Source of the DNA: Bacteroidales bacterium | GTDB taxonomy: Bacteria; Bacteroidota; Bacteroidia; Bacteroidales; UBA7960 | Assembly: GCA_003554665.1 (NCBI GenBank) | Contig: PWGY01000134.1 | Location: forward strand, 1-9,543 | Direction: 5' to 3' | Length of the DNA stretch: 9,543 bases | Shown here: piece by piece, positions 6,737-9,543 of the stretch | Layout: the number at the start of each line of letters is the position of its first letter | Numbering within the stretch: the first letter of the stretch is position 1 | Notes under the pieces: model-generated | What the model was told of the DNA's origin: nothing | Databases searched by the model: none | What the model saw: the letters and a program-made list of their open reading frames with translations, nothing else | Position numbers and translations under genes: made by a program

Positions 6737-9514
6737 TTAGAATCTAATATACATCTCTGTTCCAAAGAAGATTTCCGGGTTGCGCCTGTCATAGCGATTG
6801 GTCCTTTCATTGTAATGCAGGGGCCTGTGCATGAACATATTGTTGGCGTAAAACGCAAAACCAAACCCCTCGCGAATATCTTTGGACAGTCTTAGGTTGA
6901 ACAGCCAAAGCGGTGGGTAGTCAAGGGTGGTCCGGCGGTATTCAGATACGCTTCTTCGGATGTCACTGTATTCGGGCTGCATCGCCTGCTGTCTGTCAAG
7001 ATCAACCCGCTGTCCGTCCTTGCCGATATAGGCAATGGGTGGCTGTACAGCCCGCTCATCCGGGGTGCCTGGATTGATCATCTCGTAATCGTCGTAACCA
7101 ATGGATTTGGTTTGCTCAATCCAGATGGTTTGTACGGTAAGTGACACCAGAAACTGGAACTCAGGAATGTTATGAACTACGCGTAGTGCTGTATTGAATC
7201 TTGTGTTTTCTGTGCCACGGCCTCCCGGAAATACGGCCACCCTGTCGGGCCTGGGTATGGATGGGTTGATCCAGTAATCCTCACCTGTTTCGTGTCTCCG
7301 GGTGTTGATGTAGGCTCCGTTCAGGCTGAAACTGGTACGTATGGAACTGATCCTGCCCAGATCCAGATCCAGCTCCACCCCACGGTTGATGGTTCGCTGC
7401 TTGTTTTTTGGCCGGCTGTAGGTGGCTATGAAGGTGTCTTGCCTGGCCGGCTCGGGTTTCAGTATAGGGGGTTCCCCTTCCGGAAACTCTTCGGCCTCAA
7501 AAATATCCAATGGGATAAACTCCAGTTGATTATAAAAACTGTATCCGTTGGAGTGGTTTTCTTTAAAAGCGGTGAGGTTTACCCGGCGATCGTCTTTCTC
7601 ATATTCGAGCCCGATCTCCTGTTTGGCATTTTGAGCAATTTTTAAATCATGATTTTCTGTGTCAAATACCCTTGTGGTCACGATGATGAGACGTTCGTCG
7701 GGATTTTCCGCATAATGATTGAAGTTTACCAGGTCAAAATAGGCCGGGTTCGGATATAGGTGCACCAGGGTGGGTGATTTGGCAGTCAGCCCGTAGCCTC
7801 CGTGGATATTCAGGTTGTTCAGAATTTCAAAGGATGCGTTTGCGCGCGGCCCGAGGAACGTCCCGAACTTACCCTGGAACGGGCTTTCGGGTTCTACATT
7901 GTCGAAACGCAGCCCCAGCTGCACAGCCAGCTCCCTGTCGTTTATTTCTCCAGTGATGTTGTTTTCCAGGTAAAAGGAAAGCTGGTTGAGCATCGGGATG
8001 TCTGCATAGGAACGGGGTCTGGAGGCCTGGTTGTCACCCATTCTTGGGGGCCTTGTTACGTCATATACCCTGCCATCTCCGTAGTTCCCATCCGTGCGCC
8101 ATTCAACGCCCATCATAAAACGGTTGTTCAGCCCCAGGATTGTTCGGTGAAAGCTGTTGGTAACGCGGGCAAAAACATTGAGGGGTTTTCCGTCTATGGT
8201 TACCTTGCTAAGGTATTCACTTGGAACAATGGAGGCGGCCATGGTCGTATCTTCCCTGGCAAAGGAGAGTGGATACACATATCCGCTCAGCAATTCCTGG
8301 TTGAAAGCCTCCTGGTGCGTGTAACTGACAGAAACATTATACCTGAGGTTTTGTGCAAATTTTTTATCGAGGCTCCACTGTCCTGTGGTATTAAAACGGA
8401 ACCCCCTGTCCTGGGAGTATCTTTCACGCTGATAACGTTTGTCGTCCGGATCCTGACGGGTTTCATCCAGGGTGGTGAAACCCGAGAGGGTAGTGGTGGA
8501 GTTCAAGTCGTTGTCAAAAAAACGGTTGGAATATGTCAGTTGTGCAGTGAGTCGGTCGTAGCCCCTGTATGGCAGTCGCTGGTCGTTGACTGACTCAAGG
8601 TAATCCATATCTATGTTCAGGCTGCCTGCATTTTCACCAAGGTCGAAACCTTTACCCAGGTTGATCTGGGTGATGCGTGGATTTACCCTGACCCTTGCCT
8701 GATATGGTGTTTCACCGGCGCGGGTTTCTACCAGCAAGGCCCCTGAAGTCAGGTCACCGTGCTCTACCGAGGGGATGCCCCGGATTACTGTAACTGATTC
8801 AACGTTTTCTGTGGAAATTTGCCGCAGGTCGATGCCCCCTCCGGAAACACTTCCTGCATAACCACCTGTGCCGCTGAAAGCCGGATTGCTGGCTTGCAGG
8901 TTGGCATTGTTCGATAAGGGGGAACCATCCACAATGATGGATGTGCCCAGTGCATTTAATCTGTCTTCTCCCACCTGACGAAGGGCGATCTGGTTGGCCT
9001 GGCTGAGATCCGGGTTGTCAGCCAGCTGGCCGGGGATGAGCTGAAGAACGTCTCCGAGGCTGCTGGCCTGAAGGTGCTCAATGGCAGATCTTGAAATATC
9101 CGAAGAAGATGACAGGCCGGATCGGCTGCTGCGGGCGGTCACCTGCACCTCATCCAGGCTCAGGGAGGAACCTTCCATCTCAATGATCACTTCATATTCC
9201 TTGTAATCATCGATCTCCATTTCCTTGAAAACTTCTACCATTCCAAGGCATTGGGCATTGATGGTGATGCTTCCCCGGGGAATTCCCTCGAAAGTAAAAC
9301 GGCCGTCTTCGTCAGTGATGCCGGTGAGGCCAAGCTCATTAATGATCAATGCAACAGCTTCAAGCGGTTCTTTGCTGTCTTTTTCCACTACCCGGCCTGT
9401 GATCTTTGCTTGCTGCGGGGGTTCCTCCTGTGCAAAAAGGGAACCCGGGTTCAGGCTTATTGCTGCAAGCCATAAGAGCAGTGGAAGTGTAAGCGGGGTG
9501 AATCTTTTTTTCAT
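6737..9514 (-). CDS. TonB-dependent outer-membrane receptor with carboxypeptidase-regulatory-like N-terminal domain
   Basis: This complete 925-aa receptor should carry a specific substrate across the outer membrane using TonB/ExbBD energy. Residues 1-28 are a signal peptide (ending SLFA before Gln29). Residues about 36-113 form the carboxypeptidase-regulatory-like beta domain of Bacteroidota receptors (ITGRVVEKDSKEPLEAV at 38-54, ITDEDGRFTFEGIPRG at 66-81). A TonB-box-like LDEVQVTA lies at 120-127. The plug spans about 135-268, with GDVLQLIPG (154-162), IIVDGSPL (193-200) and VESVTVIRGIPSVEHGDLTSG (238-258). The rest is a long 22-strand-type barrel ending EMYIRF with the usual terminal Phe. 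The start is set by MKKRF and the signal peptide; A-rich bases and no Shine-Dalgarno precede it. It is the first gene visible in the operon, with only 29 bases of upstream sequence, so its promoter is not resolved. It has the SusC-type domain order, but its neighbour is a DUF4876 lipoprotein instead of SusD. The substrate cannot be read from the sequence. Confidence 0.95.
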   Translation of the reverse strand: MKKRFTPLTLPLLLWLAAISLNPGSLFAQEEPPQQAKITGRVVEKDSKEPLEAVALIINELGLTGITDEDGRFTFEGIPRGSITINAQCLGMVEVFKEMEIDDYKEYEVIIEMEGSSLSLDEVQVTARSSRSGLSSSSDISRSAIEHLQASSLGDVLQLIPGQLADNPDLSQANQIALRQVGEDRLNALGTSIIVDGSPLSNNANLQASNPAFSGTGGYAGSVSGGGIDLRQISTENVESVTVIRGIPSVEHGDLTSGALLVETRAGETPYQARVRVNPRITQINLGKGFDLGENAGSLNIDMDYLESVNDQRLPYRGYDRLTAQLTYSNRFFDNDLNSTTTLSGFTTLDETRQDPDDKRYQRERYSQDRGFRFNTTGQWSLDKKFAQNLRYNVSVSYTHQEAFNQELLSGYVYPLSFAREDTTMAASIVPSEYLSKVTIDGKPLNVFARVTNSFHRTILGLNNRFMMGVEWRTDGNYGDGRVYDVTRPPRMGDNQASRPRSYADIPMLNQLSFYLENNITGEINDRELAVQLGLRFDNVEPESPFQGKFGTFLGPRANASFEILNNLNIHGGYGLTAKSPTLVHLYPNPAYFDLVNFNHYAENPDERLIIVTTRVFDTENHDLKIAQNAKQEIGLEYEKDDRRVNLTAFKENHSNGYSFYNQLEFIPLDIFEAEEFPEGEPPILKPEPARQDTFIATYSRPKNKQRTINRGVELDLDLGRISSIRTSFSLNGAYINTRRHETGEDYWINPSIPRPDRVAVFPGGRGTENTRFNTALRVVHNIPEFQFLVSLTVQTIWIEQTKSIGYDDYEMINPGTPDERAVQPPIAYIGKDGQRVDLDRQQAMQPEYSDIRRSVSEYRRTTLDYPPLWLFNLRLSKDIREGFGFAFYANNMFMHRPLHYNERTNRYDRRNPEIFFGTEMYIRF

Positions 9515-9543
9515 TTTTATCCAGTTATGGTGTTGTATACACG

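Noticed and set aside
7802..8593. Plus-strand open frame of 263 codons inside the TonB receptor gene
   Set aside because: It is antisense to the continuous barrel-coding frame of the receptor and shows no recognisable protein features.

Overview
The window comes from a Bacteroidota genome. The evidence is a large TonB-dependent receptor with an N-terminal carboxypeptidase-regulatory-like extension, DUF4876 and DUF6850 family proteins (both essentially Bacteroidota families), lipoproteins with Bacteroidota-style signal peptides, A-rich translation starts without clear Shine-Dalgarno sequences, and close spacing of co-oriented envelope genes. I cannot place it below phylum. Every gene lies on the minus strand, so transcription runs from high to low coordinates.

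Layout in transcription order: (1) 9514-6737, a 925-aa TonB-dependent outer-membrane receptor; (2) 6688-5501, a DUF4876 lipoprotein, probably displayed at the cell surface; (3) 5379-3781, a DUF6850 outer-membrane beta-barrel; (4) 3678-1480, a lipoprotein with a gingipain-like (clan CD, family C25-like) catalytic domain followed by HEAT-type helical repeats; then a strong intrinsic terminator at 1424-1470; (5) 1337 to beyond position 1, a second, paralogous C25-like protein with an ordinary (non-lipoprotein) signal peptide, cut by the window edge after 445 codons. Gaps between genes 1-4 are 48, 121 and about 40-100 bases, which suggests one operon. A perfect 13-bp hairpin without a U-tract sits in the 121-base gap. 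There is no tRNA, rRNA, CRISPR array, insertion sequence or defence gene, and no gene-free stretch above 300 bases.

Inferred biology: genes 1-3 look like a surface uptake unit in which the DUF4876 lipoprotein takes the place SusD has beside SusC, with a second outer-membrane barrel (DUF6850). The unusual part is the link to two C25-like paralogs. Both keep a His-Gly-Ser and an Asp-Ala-Cys-x-Asn-Gly motif in the topological positions of the gingipain His/Cys dyad, and the complete one has a HEAT-repeat tail. Together they may form an undescribed peptidase-linked uptake or envelope-processing system. The fold and catalytic assignment rest on motifs read from the sequence; substrate and partners are unknown.
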